Source: a virus
Strand: one strand, 5' to 3'
Length of the DNA: 63,417 nucleotides
IMG/VR virus record: IMGVR_UViG_3300029893_000006
Coordinates: 1 to 63,417 of that record
Under the pieces are notes generated by a model that saw only the letters and a list, made by a program, of their open reading frames with translations, searched no databases and was not told the origin of the DNA. Every line of letters begins with the position of its first letter. Positions within the stretch are counted from its first letter, which is position 1. A program made the position numbers and the translations under genes. Positions 49,701-56,728 of this stretch are shown here, piece by piece.

Positions 49701-51528
49701 GGCCCTGTTCTACCGCCTTCTGATAAGCTAAAATAGTAGCATCGTTAATCTCTTTTGTGCTTTTGGCAGTGCCTTCTCTTACAAGTTGCCGTAGCTGTGA
49801 AGGGCTTATGATAGGCCCTCCGGCAATGGGAGCTGTCATGGGTTGCAGTTTGCCCACATCGGTTGGTAAAACTTTAAATTCCGGAAACTTTGATGGGGCC
49901 TGCTGTCGCCGTCCAACATAGGGTAATTCGACTTTTTCTCCATATAAACCGGTAGCAGTAGTTGGAACCTGTCCAGTGGGAGGAATTTCGCCACGAGTAA
50001 CGGCCTGTAATCTCTGCACCTTTTCCTGCACTTCCGGCCTGGGCGCTCTCATAGGCCATTCTTTTGTATATGGAGCTTCTGGAATGATTGCAAATGCGCC
50101 GGTTTTGCCTATTTCATAGGCATCTACAGTATCTTTAATCCGGGCAATCATTTCCCTGCCTCTGGGTGTTTGCGCCCATTCCGTCTGTGAATATTTATAC
50201 AGATAATCTATTCTTGCCTGTAAAGTTTCTTCTGTCGGTTTTACTACTACAAATTCTATTGATGGTCTTTCACCCTTTTGGACCCTGGTTTCTCTCCAGT
50301 AAATATCCAGTCCCTTTTTAGTGGCAGGATCTTTTATTTCCCTGTATCCCTGGCGCACCATGCTTTCTTTATTAAAGTACGGCGACGCTTCCTTGATAAT
50401 CGCCCTGCCTCCGCCAAGAACAGCTCCGGTCAAAAAGCCCCAGCCAAAATCTTTAGTTAAATTTTTCGCTATCTCTTGTATCTTTTTTGCATCGGGAATC
50501 CCTTGAAGCTGTAAAGCATCTAAAAGCAATCTGCGGCCAGAAAAATTAATGCCTGATGTAAGGCCGCCGATAACCGCCCTTGCAGCAACCCTGCCGACAA
50601 TATCTTTAAGCGGCGAAGGGACAGGGCCCAACTCCTGCAAAACTTTCTGGCTGGCCATAGTTCTAAGCACACGTTCCCCTACTTTGCCTGTCAAAAGACG
50701 TCCCATAACCATATTTGTAGCAGGGGATACAATTTCATAACCCATGCGGCCTATACCGCCAGGAACCATATAACCTGTAATTACACCTATAATATCGGCA
50801 GTAAAGTCAAGTGCTTCGTTACCAGTAGAAGGCATTTCTTCATAAACGCTCTTTCCAGGGGCCGCTATTTGCCCCGCCATTTCGCTCATGCGGAGCAAAT
50901 ACTGCCCTGGCTTAGTCCGCTCAAAAGCCCTAAGCCTTTGGGACCATTCTTCAAGTGCCTGTGGAGTAGTAGGCTCCCATCCTTCTTCAAGCATTTCCTG
51001 TCTTTTTGCCTGAATACCAAAAATATCTTTGCCGCTCATAAGCCTTTTAAACCAATCAGGAGGCGTTTTGTCTATTTGTGCTTTTTCCTTTACATCTGTA
51101 GGAGTTGTAGGTGGCCGCAAATATTCCCATTTCCATTCATAGTCAAATGTAGGAGTTGTCGGAATAGAAGGGATAATCTGTTTTGCCTTTAGGTTTTCTA
51201 TAACCTGCTTTGCCGTTGGAGCTGCGCCTGTAACAACATCAGGCATTACTGTAGGTTTTATTATATCAGGTTCCGCATACCTGCCCATTTCTGTAGCAGG
51301 CACTTGTGGCACAAATGGTTTAGCCGGAACAACCTGCTGTACCGGTGCTGATTTTTGCCATAAATCAGGGGTGCTTATGGCCGTTGTGGGTATTACAGGG
51401 GTTTCTGGAGTTGTTGGCATAGTTCGTCTGGAAAGATCCGGCTCAAATACTGGCCGTTTCTTCTTTTTTTTGTTTTCTTCGTACGCTGCATAAAGCCCTA
51501 ATGGATCACTTCTGCGGTCAATAGCCAT
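37792..51528 (-). CDS. Giant polyvalent protein: methyltransferases, SNF2-type helicase, zincin, LPD38-like domain
   Basis: This is a 4,578-residue protein covering 22% of the genome. In order: a Pro-rich N-terminus; a hydrophobic Gly/Ala region (~210-340); long charged linkers with LPD-like modules (GFRWSKPQKLWYAK near 1110); an N6-methyltransferase with EPAMGIGHFFG (~1528) and NVPF (~1604) in place of NPPF; a DarB-like SF2 helicase with AGSGKT (~2249), DESHYY (~2413) and RRGIRQGNQ (~2778); a second methyltransferase-like fold with DVGGGRYDLG (~3293); a zincin motif HELGHFLD (~3564); and a C-terminal LPD38-like region (~3700-4578) with a hydrophobic segment near 4269. Such proteins are packed in the head and injected to block restriction. 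A separate gene is overprinted at 47322-47615. Confidence 0.88.
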   Translation of the reverse strand: MAIDRRSDPLGLYAAYEENKKKKKRPVFEPDLSRRTMPTTPETPVIPTTAISTPDLWQKSAPVQQVVPAKPFVPQVPATEMGRYAEPDIIKPTVMPDVVTGAAPTAKQVIENLKAKQIIPSIPTTPTFDYEWKWEYLRPPTTPTDVKEKAQIDKTPPDWFKRLMSGKDIFGIQAKRQEMLEEGWEPTTPQALEEWSQRLRAFERTKPGQYLLRMSEMAGQIAAPGKSVYEEMPSTGNEALDFTADIIGVITGYMVPGGIGRMGYEIVSPATNMVMGRLLTGKVGERVLRTMASQKVLQELGPVPSPLKDIVGRVAARAVIGGLTSGINFSGRRLLLDALQLQGIPDAKKIQEIAKNLTKDFGWGFLTGAVLGGGRAIIKEASPYFNKESMVRQGYREIKDPATKKGLDIYWRETRVQKGERPSIEFVVVKPTEETLQARIDYLYKYSQTEWAQTPRGREMIARIKDTVDAYEIGKTGAFAIIPEAPYTKEWPMRAPRPEVQEKVQRLQAVTRGEIPPTGQVPTTATGLYGEKVELPYVGRRQQAPSKFPEFKVLPTDVGKLQPMTAPIAGGPIISPSQLRQLVREGTAKSTKEINDATILAYQKAVEQGLGHKEARSIVQNIVDTFRQVGARLNTENVAKYFENINAGMAPAEAVKMVAERPDKIGPTAVYRDPYQMTQEEYVAKKVKEGVSRDAAEREHYEAVAEAIRADRVVTPAAVASYPDLEKILEEKIAKRTEEMKAVEIAKAKPEVKPEPKPAEVPAKEPWQMTRKEYMAKGIIPLPVDHPLQVKAENAIKALKEAKKKLLDVSPHKYGDDAIEKSLRSTKVPREIKEAYNIAKKEYRSAVNAVEQEADHKTLVERALAEGKPIPPEVLADYPDLKPVEAPARTIDDLNLGRSGKAALKKWAANERIMVDLDKPDDPDTKLFVEFFNKYYQAGLEGVSKRNIPFDEVDTGFPPFLADEFYEAGEKDAARTKPKEEPEKPAGEPGKPWWEKDVDWTTPEEYKGEPGIPIRIRPVVSSTGKGYSLMDANGVRFGTIRESWEEAVAAANKENRRLYEAEQIRLKAIQEKEKQEAPAPTEKTPSGITWRLNDEKGGVEIKFPERPDDAIIQRLRNAGFRWSKPQKLWYAKQSDARIALAKELAGEQEKPEVKEPSKKELKPPEDSGKMEAEKVPVPEGRVADNIDWLKGAASDARKRLAARRAKREAEAQKEEMPEELSFAVGKAGGLPMDDLVDYAIVGAELLATENPSYDEWAEVMLEEFGPAIKLFLRGIYGQSKAMLEMTPAEINEMVGITQREEVTGLEDRREPDGTQRGEEALERVPSEDVQRTEGERGARPDRKESDKADDRGHRKTARPGTDVRTGVGDDEKQLDVPAEREGGTGAGHESPDPEITTPGRSITSENYRIRPEDQLDTRSKLQKLNDNIRAIRLMKDLVERNQPATPEEQAILIKYVGWGFYKDVFDKSYAEKHGLMEQYNALKELLTEEEFMSARATTPFAHYTSPEIINAMYEVLQRIGFDGGRILEPAMGIGHFFGMMPENLAKKSWLTGVEIDTVSGNIAKLLYPRANINVMGYEEFDVPYDKRKLLNENYYDLAISNVPFNRTPPAKDVRYKNIADNLHNFFFAKAVDQVRPGGIVAFVTSRYTMDSRDRSFREYLNERADFLGAVRLHNEAFKGIAETQVVTDIIFLRKRAVGEPYAGEEWLENKDVTVEKNREAINEYYVDHPEMVMGETAFIRGMYYAGEYAVVPDGRDLAQSVIDALTEKLPRNAYKQRPVHEATEAPKIEDFLIAPPETQEGSIVIQKNKLMIAQLDDNGQLVLMPADKVLNFTPGGTVEKRIRGMIKIRDIYNELLNLELSDGSEAEIEKLRKTLNKVYDDFVKNYGYINTAANSRAFAEDNSYYRIAGLEVQDPETGKYVKNDVFKKRTVRKYETKTSAENSKEGLLITLNERGVVDINHIASLTGKTSDQVAEELTGFIFKDPEKGWVTADEYLSGNVRQKLRIAEDAAKHDKSYEANVKALKEVQPADLTPDKIYVKLGVPWIGKDDVRDFLVHLLDIKSWEADEVRVTHETRSGIWGIDFKDKGVKTSVRNSTANRKTWGFVFRGFDTSTGRSFTIEKSALDIIESLLNSRSLNATFKRVTYDPVEGREKEKTVTHQAATLALREKGREIEQEFKEWLWSDSERAERLAKVYNWEFNNSVMRNFDGSHLTFPGMNPAITLGPHQKDMVWRIVQSRGALAHHVAGSGKTFVMVASAMEMKRLGIANKPIVVTRPSIIGQFAAEARRLYPAAKILAYSQKDMAADKRKKALARIAAGDWDLVIMPHSSFKMVPLSGEYVERIINRELANLERSIQEQRRALGQEGKAIVRKMENARNALEKKLREHLAKLERQQDAGFMTFEESGIDALFVDESHYYKNLFYNTSMNNIGNMGSPQGSMQAFDMFTKTDYVRNLRDGSGIVFASGTPISNSMVEMYALLRYLAPQELEARDLHSFDAWASVFGRAVTASELNPSGKGFRPKVRFAQFVNLPELLQLYHSFADVVNHERFLELNPHIKLPKIATGQRILISAQPSEEIMDYIEELDDRCEAIKAGHVDPSEDNFLKVVNDGRLVALYPPLRGLMDYKDSRINLAINNIFDIWKKYEKDRLTQLAFLDLSVPKGKSKEQEEADIDEEAEDVVFEDLEEDQQTVYEVIRRKLLAKGVPADEIAFIHDYKTDKQRLELFEKVKRGDIRILLGSTSKMGEGMNVQDKVIAVHHLDCPWKPSEIEQRERRGIRQGNQNEEVFIYTYGTERTFDIFMWQLISIKQKNFKQVETRNINPEMREMENFDEIQMSSKQMSAILTGDPKYMEYTEIEQRLIELAAIESGYIGKREAIKREISSASMSLEGAKKVAEKSKQDLERAKNIKGDLFEIKLFDKVYKDRKEAGKIIQGVEGPLKNVFHKYDKFRQESFYTPKQFLDEINKLQGINAHLFNAEKYKEGISEEELNAVIIPLGEFAGFPLSLRLHYQYGGALIFEGSNFYKVLLGETGYNTIRSLEIRAQGIKKDYTDRVKFIESLTKRLEELKAEAAKPFKYADELKKLRRRKEELAQELGIDQLEGEVMVEDAYVPETYGVGVIEISLMIDGIKQKVEVTGKEVAPGIAINKGVKNEKKDIRDLWRVTHLQSGLRFGTYYDTMQTAEKAALAISKLADWNVPLSDISNEIKQEATKLAEDFSKKEQQAQAEQELEERSYDIFLNRTEYLSTEVSAPAKELRHAPERTSQKQKAGGLTLLVKLVDRGVIERPAFHFDVGGGRYDLGIEYLKENGIECILWDPEARSPEYNKASLERLKQVGGAETASLNNVLNVLPDKESRLDAIRFMFQHLQTGGLAIITVHQGDKTGVSKKVVVGNQYNWQLNRPLESYLPEIKEALGNAANIEMKYNAFLITKKRRLDLTRLAKRVSAEKAAAEKAEEKAEKELLKVHKEPWQEELDDSMPEVMHSIAKKDARAFAKATGAREGETGKQAWERVTRKQDILRKIDRVIATYKGHVRGPMAGFFRSKEKYIRIKTKFFADLEILAHELGHFLDGELKLFSKRNINKVMGEKAFDSISQELVLNSPYVQETLLKVRPEASFKLQVHEGIADFINFYINEPEKAKELMPGFYEYFDKMIHTQSELLDKVEEIRAIVDKYYRQPDIALVNSFIGSEKEKTISWSKVKDWWEQVYYNIFDDSARIAYYMEQLYGGRKVAGEGATKVVDPEKNAWLMYRMAKGAQMAAHNFIRRGGGQIEYGTKKKIGPSLYEITDPIHQMGKDEDGVPHFVKFTAYLVSKMAIYREDELGVISGMDKAQLEAARRLVKEVEASKYFKKYDKAREEMRDFCRFVLRQLVRGGILSEEGYETIIKKYPDIYIPFYRVRDDRKVKKSEGQHIANISKGVITYKGAMLPIQDPWQSIIRQTHIFTILADKNLAMQALVDMEQIAGGTGEWFSSIPTPVKVTKATIGELLTMLGIDVDDSSALDVLGELLNEAAQGKEVDMGTLVNIFRPERFGDVRKNVVMVWREGKPQFYEFKDKQLFNAIMHIDSETAGWFVDTFLRPAAKLLRIGATWNPRFLGFNAWRDAWQTPIYSEYQNLPLLGLFKGLYHIAKNDEVYRDFLADRAGMSTQLSYDKDYLTEGYHHILRSRWQEMMKIAINPIGLLGRASSMIEYATNVGEYMAARRKGAHWITGSFAGRDITVDHQVHGSKTAIIRGSTPFFNAAIRGHDKMRRAFQKNPARFILRALLILTLPTVLLYLLNRNNPYYQELPEWRKNLFWNYPLPVGGSFTRTKWFLTVPRPFLMGIIFGAFPENLMRQLDKKNRASWNNLSEDLLKTAVPNYMPAAIGPILEQWGNLRFYNDAPVVPASEAGRAPEFQYGAYTSEVAKLLGKKLKLSPRRIDALIQGYTAGVGRHVIRAVDELLYLTGVADRKLRPKGTIQDIPVLGDIIATSGAYGSASVDRFYKDLNRAEVLAAREQSYLERGQTPPKLSAKDQALLWDLEYMRSLQRELAGVRSIMREIHESADYTPEEKRKLLDFYELTIVNQVRVHYSLQPIPIE
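47322..47615 (-). CDS. Overprinted 97-codon gene inside the giant gene
   Basis: This frame lies inside the giant gene on the same strand but in another phase. It has a strong site AAGGGAGGAGG nine bases before its TTG start. The product (MRIEENLMAPSAVKRHWKEF ... ELDQTVRKAIRLTIEDIAKL ... QAWEMTRNNWMYLPSEKE) has the normal balance of hydrophobic, aromatic and charged residues of a folded helical protein. The giant frame over the same bases is low-complexity Arg/Asp/Glu/Gly. It ends just where the methyltransferase domain begins. I recognise no family with certainty. Confidence 0.65.
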   Translation of the reverse strand: MRIEENLMAPSAVKRHWKEFRPKMYKELKESGELDQTVRKAIRLTIEDIAKLQDQGLTYEQAWEMTRNNWMYLPSEKEAPELGMNLRTLKLPPLEEV

Positions 51529-51545
51529 TAATTGCCCCTCCTTTC

Positions 51546-52526
51546 TTATCTCGTAGAAACGCCTGGAATCCTAGGCCTTTGCTGGCCCTGGACCTTGGAC
51601 AAATTAGTTTGAGGGAAAAATGACGGTATAAACGTACTGCTATATCTTTCTACAGTTTTTTCTTGTTCCGCTTTTTGAATTGGTGCCTTGAGCAGAGCTT
51701 CCATTACTTCTTTCCTTGCTTTTTCCAGATCATTTAAGTATTTTTTGGACCAATCCACTCTTTGTGTTATTCCACCGAAAAATGAAATAGGATCTTTACT
51801 GGCGCCAACCGGAATAGGCCTTTGTTGTGCAATCATGGAATTAATAGCTTGTTCATATCGTTCTAAAGCTATCTGGAGTGCGTCTGTATCATTTAACATG
51901 TGAGCCGCCAACTGTGTTTTTACTGCCGGAGAATCCAGCGCGCTTTTGATGTCTTTCCAGGAACCCCCGTCAGCGATAATATCGTTAATAAAGTTACTGA
52001 TATATTGGCCTCCTACAGCATTAAGAAACTCTCTTTGCTGGTTTTCTGTAGTTAGCCAGGGATAAGGTTCTAGAGGATTATAAAGATCTTCTTTTGTTGT
52101 TTTTGTTCCTGTTCCGCTTGCCGCTTTCGCTTTCAAAGCATTGGCAATAGCATCCTGTGCAACCTTGTATTCCCATTCCTTCTCATAACGCTCATCAGCC
52201 AGCTTATCCCGTTCTAACTGATATTCCCATTCTTCCTGCGCTCTTTTCTCCGCTTCCTGCTGTTTGCGAAGTTCTTCCATGAGCCTTTTACCGGAAATAG
52301 TAGGAACTACCGGCCTTTGGGCCTGCTCCTGCCTCATCTGCTCAATGATCTGGCCCGCCCTTTCTTTCGGACTAAGTGGCATCTTAAATGCAGGCTCTTT
52401 GGCAGCAGCAAGGCCGGTAAATCCGGTAGGAATATGCTGTGAAATAGAAGGAGAAGCAAACTGCTGTCGCTTCTCCTGTGCTTTCCGTGAAGCTTCGATT
52501 AACCATGACATATCTTCAATAGCCAT
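51546..52526 (-). CDS. Internal virion-like coiled-coil protein
   Basis: This 326-residue protein lies between the 402-residue Gln-rich protein and the giant gene. It has a strongly helical middle with Glu/Arg/Gln runs (RKQQEAEKRAQEEWEYQLER) and a later helical domain. The stop is followed 18 bases later by the giant start. Position and composition suggest an internal or ejected virion protein, as in podoviruses; there is no direct motif. Confidence 0.55.
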   Translation of the reverse strand: MAIEDMSWLIEASRKAQEKRQQFASPSISQHIPTGFTGLAAAKEPAFKMPLSPKERAGQIIEQMRQEQAQRPVVPTISGKRLMEELRKQQEAEKRAQEEWEYQLERDKLADERYEKEWEYKVAQDAIANALKAKAASGTGTKTTKEDLYNPLEPYPWLTTENQQREFLNAVGGQYISNFINDIIADGGSWKDIKSALDSPAVKTQLAAHMLNDTDALQIALERYEQAINSMIAQQRPIPVGASKDPISFFGGITQRVDWSKKYLNDLEKARKEVMEALLKAPIQKAEQEKTVERYSSTFIPSFFPQTNLSKVQGQQRPRIPGVSTR

Positions 52527-52529
52527 CTC

Positions 52530-53729
52530 CTAATACCCCCTTCGCCACCAATCCTGGGCCGCTGCGTCTACCTGCGCCGTTGTCAATCCTGCCTTTTCTG
52601 CCTGCTGCCTTATTTCCTGTCCTCTTAATGCGGCTGCATCCCTTTCCGCCTGCGTAGTAGCCGCACTGTAAGCTTTTTGAGCCTCATAGAGCTGCTTGCC
52701 ATAATCAACAGCAGGGGCCAATGTCTGGCTTGCAGGCGTTGTAGGCTCCTGCTGCCATCGTTCAGATTCCGGCACAAGCTCGTAAGGCGCCCTGGCACTA
52801 TACCAGCCAAGCTCCTGCTGATCCTGCCACTGCGCCAGGTTGATGGCGTTCTGTAAATTCTTGGCTATGGCCTCCTGCCTTCTTGTTACATCGGATTCCA
52901 ACTGCCTGATCCCTTCAAGACCGTACTGAGACGCAGCGTTTATCCTGGCCGAAGCGAAGTTCTGCAAAGCCTGGTTTAACTGGTTCTGGAGAGCGGATAA
53001 ACGATTACCCAGCATCTGCTGCTGTGCCGTCAGATGCCCTTTGGCAAGCCTGCCCTCCATCTCCAGCCATATACCGGACTGGAGCAATCCCCTGCGGCTC
53101 ATTTCTTCCATGAGCGACCTGCGCTGCTCCTGGACGGTCTCCTTTAAGCTGGCCAGCGCCGCCTGAGTAGCAGGGTCTACGCCGCCCATCTGCTCCTCAA
53201 ACTGCCTGCGAATGGAAGCCTCGGCCTGCTCAATGGTGCTCATTAGCTGTGCATAAGCCTGCGCCACAAGGGGGGCAAGCTCTACGTTGCCGGCTGTTTC
53301 CTGCCAGATCCGCTGGAGTTCGTTAAAGATGGGGATGGCCTGGTTCATCACGTAGTCGGGGGAGAAAGTCGGCTGTTGTTGCTGTCTACCCGGCTCAACT
53401 ATACTTTCTGTTTTAGTCGTTTGCCCTGTTTGAGGTTCATATACCTGATAAGTTTGATAATACTGGCCTTCCTGTCCTGTGGGAGTGCGTTCAACTAAAG
53501 TTGCCGTGCCTATTTGGGGTGAAGTATCTTGAATTTTGTAGCCTGTTGCCTTATTTAATTCCTGCTGTGGGGTCAGCTTAGTTCCTTCCCAGGTATAAGT
53601 CGGTGCTGAAACAGTGCTGGGGTCTTTTGATACCTGCGCTCCCTTCGGAACTAACTGTGGGGCAGTTTCAGCCAATTTACCTAACTGTGTGGGACTAAGG
53701 CTGCTAATCCAGTCGTTTGAAGCTGGCAT
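52530..53729 (-). CDS. Internal virion-like Gln/Ala-rich protein
   Basis: The ATG at 53729 follows AAAGGAGTTG. The 399-residue product has an extended N-terminal half rich in Pro, Thr and Gln, then long helical regions (AALASLKETVQEQRRSLMEE; LSALQNQLNQALQNFASARI). This pattern is common in DNA-ejection proteins of short-tailed phages. Its end abuts the next gene. Confidence 0.6.
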   Translation of the reverse strand: MPASNDWISSLSPTQLGKLAETAPQLVPKGAQVSKDPSTVSAPTYTWEGTKLTPQQELNKATGYKIQDTSPQIGTATLVERTPTGQEGQYYQTYQVYEPQTGQTTKTESIVEPGRQQQQPTFSPDYVMNQAIPIFNELQRIWQETAGNVELAPLVAQAYAQLMSTIEQAEASIRRQFEEQMGGVDPATQAALASLKETVQEQRRSLMEEMSRRGLLQSGIWLEMEGRLAKGHLTAQQQMLGNRLSALQNQLNQALQNFASARINAASQYGLEGIRQLESDVTRRQEAIAKNLQNAINLAQWQDQQELGWYSARAPYELVPESERWQQEPTTPASQTLAPAVDYGKQLYEAQKAYSAATTQAERDAAALRGQEIRQQAEKAGLTTAQVDAAAQDWWRRGY

Positions 53730-53760
53730 AACTATCAACTCCTTTCCGCTTGATCAATTT

Positions 53761-54321
53761 TTAACCCGGAACAAATATCAGCCTTGCCGCCGCCAGAGCT
53801 GCCGCATAACTAGCATTGCTGGTTTTTAACACTACCCAGAGGTTTTCTCCGCTGGCAGGCATGGCTATTTCTCCAGACCTAACACGTATAAGCGCTGTTT
53901 CTTGCGTGGATACACTGCCGTATTCAGCAGATCCTTTCAAAATACAGGTTGCGGTTGCGGAAGCGTCGGCAATCGCCATACTTGCCTCCAGATACCATTT
54001 CCCTGCACCCGGGAAGTTAAGCGGGTTCCAGGCGAAATACCCGCCGACATCCTTGCCACTTGTGCTGGTAGTATTAACCGGATCGCCAAGCAGCACCAAG
54101 GGGATAGGCCATTCCCGCCACTCCAGTTTGTATAAAGGAGTGTCTCCGTTTTTAAGGGCTGCTCCCGGCAGTGTCCCGGCATTAATGATTGTCCCGCTTA
54201 TCCCTCTCGGGAAATTGGTCTTGTCAATAAAGTTAATGCCCTGCTGGATCAGGGTAAAGATAGCCGCTAATGCCTTTGGCGTGTATTCTTTCTTTGGAGG
54301 CCCTAAATCAACATAAGGCAT
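53761..54321 (-). CDS. Tail/virion beta-rich protein
   Basis: This 186-residue protein, MPYVDLGPPKKEYTPKALAA onward, has a beta-rich body with GlyTrp/Tyr pattern (GYFAWNPLNFPGAGKWYLEA) like a small jelly-roll tail module. It lies in the tail region right after the propeller gene. The function is inferred from position. Confidence 0.55.
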   Translation of the reverse strand: MPYVDLGPPKKEYTPKALAAIFTLIQQGINFIDKTNFPRGISGTIINAGTLPGAALKNGDTPLYKLEWREWPIPLVLLGDPVNTTSTSGKDVGGYFAWNPLNFPGAGKWYLEASMAIADASATATCILKGSAEYGSVSTQETALIRVRSGEIAMPASGENLWVVLKTSNASYAAALAAARLIFVPG

Positions 54322-54334
54322 AAAATCTCTCCTT

Positions 54335-56578
54335 TTACCGGAAAATGGTAGGCTTGATACCTTTGGCCATGTGTTCTATGCTTATCAACTGTATACCCAC
54401 GGGATTGTTCAATACTTCCTGGGCTATCTCCAGCGCAAGCCTCTGGCCGCCAACCACTCCGGCTTTACTGGCAAGAACCTGGATATTGTGAACCAGGTTG
54501 CCAACACCGGCAGGAATTACTACAGGCATTTCTCCGATATACTGCCCATTGACATAGAACCTCAATATAATAGTTGCTTCCGTAGCAGCAGGAGAAACCT
54601 GCAAAAGCATCTTATTGAGCCTCTTGTATATCTCCGGTGCGCCGAAGTCGATCTCCTTGCTTCGCCATTTCATAGTATAAGGCATTCCGTTATCGGAAAA
54701 GCCTGTCCCTATCTCTGTTACCTGCGTTTCTGTAGAACTTCCATAATAACTGGCTATTCTGCCGCCTTCCCTGAACGAAGTCCAGCAGGAAATATTCCAG
54801 CCTGTGTAAACCCCGATAAAAGCCTGTCTTAAAACGTCGTAAACGATTAAAGTGTTGTTGTAAATACTGCTACCTGATGGAGCAGCCACATAAAGTTTAT
54901 GATCATAGAACCAGCTTGCCACCTGGCTTAGACGCCTTGGATTCAAAGTGCGCCAGTAATTCCTTATTCTTTCGCTGATAAGAACGGCCTGGGTAAAATC
55001 TGTCAGATAGATACCATCATCGGAGACAAAGCATGAAGTATCGTTAATCTTAATAAGCGATCTCGGTGCATAAGCACCCCGGTCCGCATGAATACGCCTG
55101 ACCATGAAAGTTTCTATGCCGTCACCTGTCAGCATCCAGAGTGAATGACCTTTAGTTATGATCAGGTAATCACCATAGGTCATAATTCCGGTGATGGTGT
55201 CGCCGTCGTTTGGGCTGATGTCTATAAAGTTTAGAACCGGCCAGTCGTCAAAGTTAAGCAGTTCTGAAAAATAAAGCCTAGAGCCCAAGGCCAACCATAA
55301 TCTATTCTTATGCGCCGCCACATACCGGGCATGAGGAGGAGAGCCGCCTAAAAGCGCTATGGTAGTACCGTCATATTTGCGCGGAGCATTAATGCCGTTG
55401 ACGATTACCACATTATCTAGAAGGGTGTCAAAATAAAACTGGCCTTCGGCAGTAAAGTCAGAAGCCAGCAGAGTGGCGGCAGGCATCCCGTCGAAGATCA
55501 CCACCAGTTCATCAATGTTCGGGTCATCCTCACCGCTCCGGGTGAGGGTCAACCGTACCTGGACAAAATTATCCGCGGTATGCTGGAGAGTGCCGTCTAC
55601 CAAGGCATTCACCCAATCCGTCCACGGGCCAACAGAGGCCGGAGCACTGCGGGACTGGACAGCAATAACACTGTTGCCGGGCGTTTCGGCGGTTAAAGCC
55701 ACGTGGCCGGATGCCTTGTTGGTTGCGTTGCTGGCGTCAATGGCTGGGGAGGTCCAGACATAAGTGGCCTGGACATTCAAGTTGCCGTCGAAACGCATCA
55801 GATACGTTGTATCTTTATCCAATTCCAGCGGCGCTTCGTTTCCATTCTGGTAAGCTGCCGCTATCTCTGCGTTAGTAGGAGCACGGGATGAAATGCAGAG
55901 GTCGTCAATAAGGCCATCTAGCTGACAGGTGCCGTCGGCTTTGGAACCCCCGTAAACATAAGAACCAAAACTTATATCCGGCGCAATGGAGTTTGCAGCA
56001 ACTGCTTCACCGTTGAGAAACAGAGCCACACCTTCACTTGACCATCGCCAAACTACCCAATAAGCTTCTTCTTTAACCAGTGCAGATGGCCCAGCTATTT
56101 CGATAGTAGTTGCTCCGGTACCATACCGCAAACCGAGCCTTCCGTCAGTTTTTATTAGAACCTGCATATTGCGATTTATTGCTCCAGCGCCATCGAAGAT
56201 AAATTGCTCTGTAGTGCCGGGATTACGAAGAAGGGAAATCCAGCACTTAATACTCCCTTCAGAAGTATTCAAAACGCCATTAGCAGGAATAGTTAATGTT
56301 TCGCCGTATGTCGTTTCTATGGAAATTGCTTCATTAAACGCACCTTTATAGCTACGTAATCTAGTCGTGATTTGTCCAGCACCTGGCAATAATGCATCTA
56401 TAAAACAGCGTCGCCAGTAGGCAAAATCTGCTATACCGTAGCCTGCAAGCGTGCCAGAACAATGAATACGGGTAGTCATATTAGCAACCAGCATCCCATA
56501 GCCGGAAAGGTTCGCATTAACATATTGTTCTTTTTGATAGTTATAACTATGTTCGTTGAATAAATAGGCATTAAACAT
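54335..56578 (-). CDS. Tail beta-propeller protein with LamG-like domain (C-terminal half of a split tail gene?)
   Basis: The start at 56578 (MFNAYLFNEHSYNY) follows AAGGTGG; an upstream frame extension lacks a site. The product has 747 residues. Residues ~90-255 form a LamG/concanavalin-like sugar-binding domain (GSIKCWISLLRNPGTTEQFI; GLIDDLCISSRAPTNAEIAA). Residues ~290-370 are a second beta domain. Residues ~370-740 form a propeller (YDGTTIALLGGSPPHARYVA; AAHKNRLWLALGSRLYFSEL) of the tail-stopper kind. The first blade-like part expected before it is found instead in 59630-60619. Confidence 0.75.
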   Translation of the reverse strand: MFNAYLFNEHSYNYQKEQYVNANLSGYGMLVANMTTRIHCSGTLAGYGIADFAYWRRCFIDALLPGAGQITTRLRSYKGAFNEAISIETTYGETLTIPANGVLNTSEGSIKCWISLLRNPGTTEQFIFDGAGAINRNMQVLIKTDGRLGLRYGTGATTIEIAGPSALVKEEAYWVVWRWSSEGVALFLNGEAVAANSIAPDISFGSYVYGGSKADGTCQLDGLIDDLCISSRAPTNAEIAAAYQNGNEAPLELDKDTTYLMRFDGNLNVQATYVWTSPAIDASNATNKASGHVALTAETPGNSVIAVQSRSAPASVGPWTDWVNALVDGTLQHTADNFVQVRLTLTRSGEDDPNIDELVVIFDGMPAATLLASDFTAEGQFYFDTLLDNVVIVNGINAPRKYDGTTIALLGGSPPHARYVAAHKNRLWLALGSRLYFSELLNFDDWPVLNFIDISPNDGDTITGIMTYGDYLIITKGHSLWMLTGDGIETFMVRRIHADRGAYAPRSLIKINDTSCFVSDDGIYLTDFTQAVLISERIRNYWRTLNPRRLSQVASWFYDHKLYVAAPSGSSIYNNTLIVYDVLRQAFIGVYTGWNISCWTSFREGGRIASYYGSSTETQVTEIGTGFSDNGMPYTMKWRSKEIDFGAPEIYKRLNKMLLQVSPAATEATIILRFYVNGQYIGEMPVVIPAGVGNLVHNIQVLASKAGVVGGQRLALEIAQEVLNNPVGIQLISIEHMAKGIKPTIFR

Positions 56579-56694
56579 TCTAACTACCACCTTGAGATTT
56601 ATAAGTTGCCGCCAAGAATGGCCCTTGATGTACACCTCAAAACCCTTGAATGCAGCTTTGCGAGGTTCTTTGCAAAAACTTGCAGGTTACTTTG

Positions 56695-56724
56695 TAAAAA
56701 TAAAAAGAGCCTTGCGGCTCTTAA
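56695..56724 (-). terminator. Terminator after the tail-module recombinase
   Basis: AAGAGCC and GGCTCTT form a 7-bp stem with a four-base loop, followed by TTTTATTTTT on the minus strand. It is placed inside the tail operon, between the recombinase and the propeller gene. Confidence 0.8.
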
Positions 56725-56728
56725 GTTC

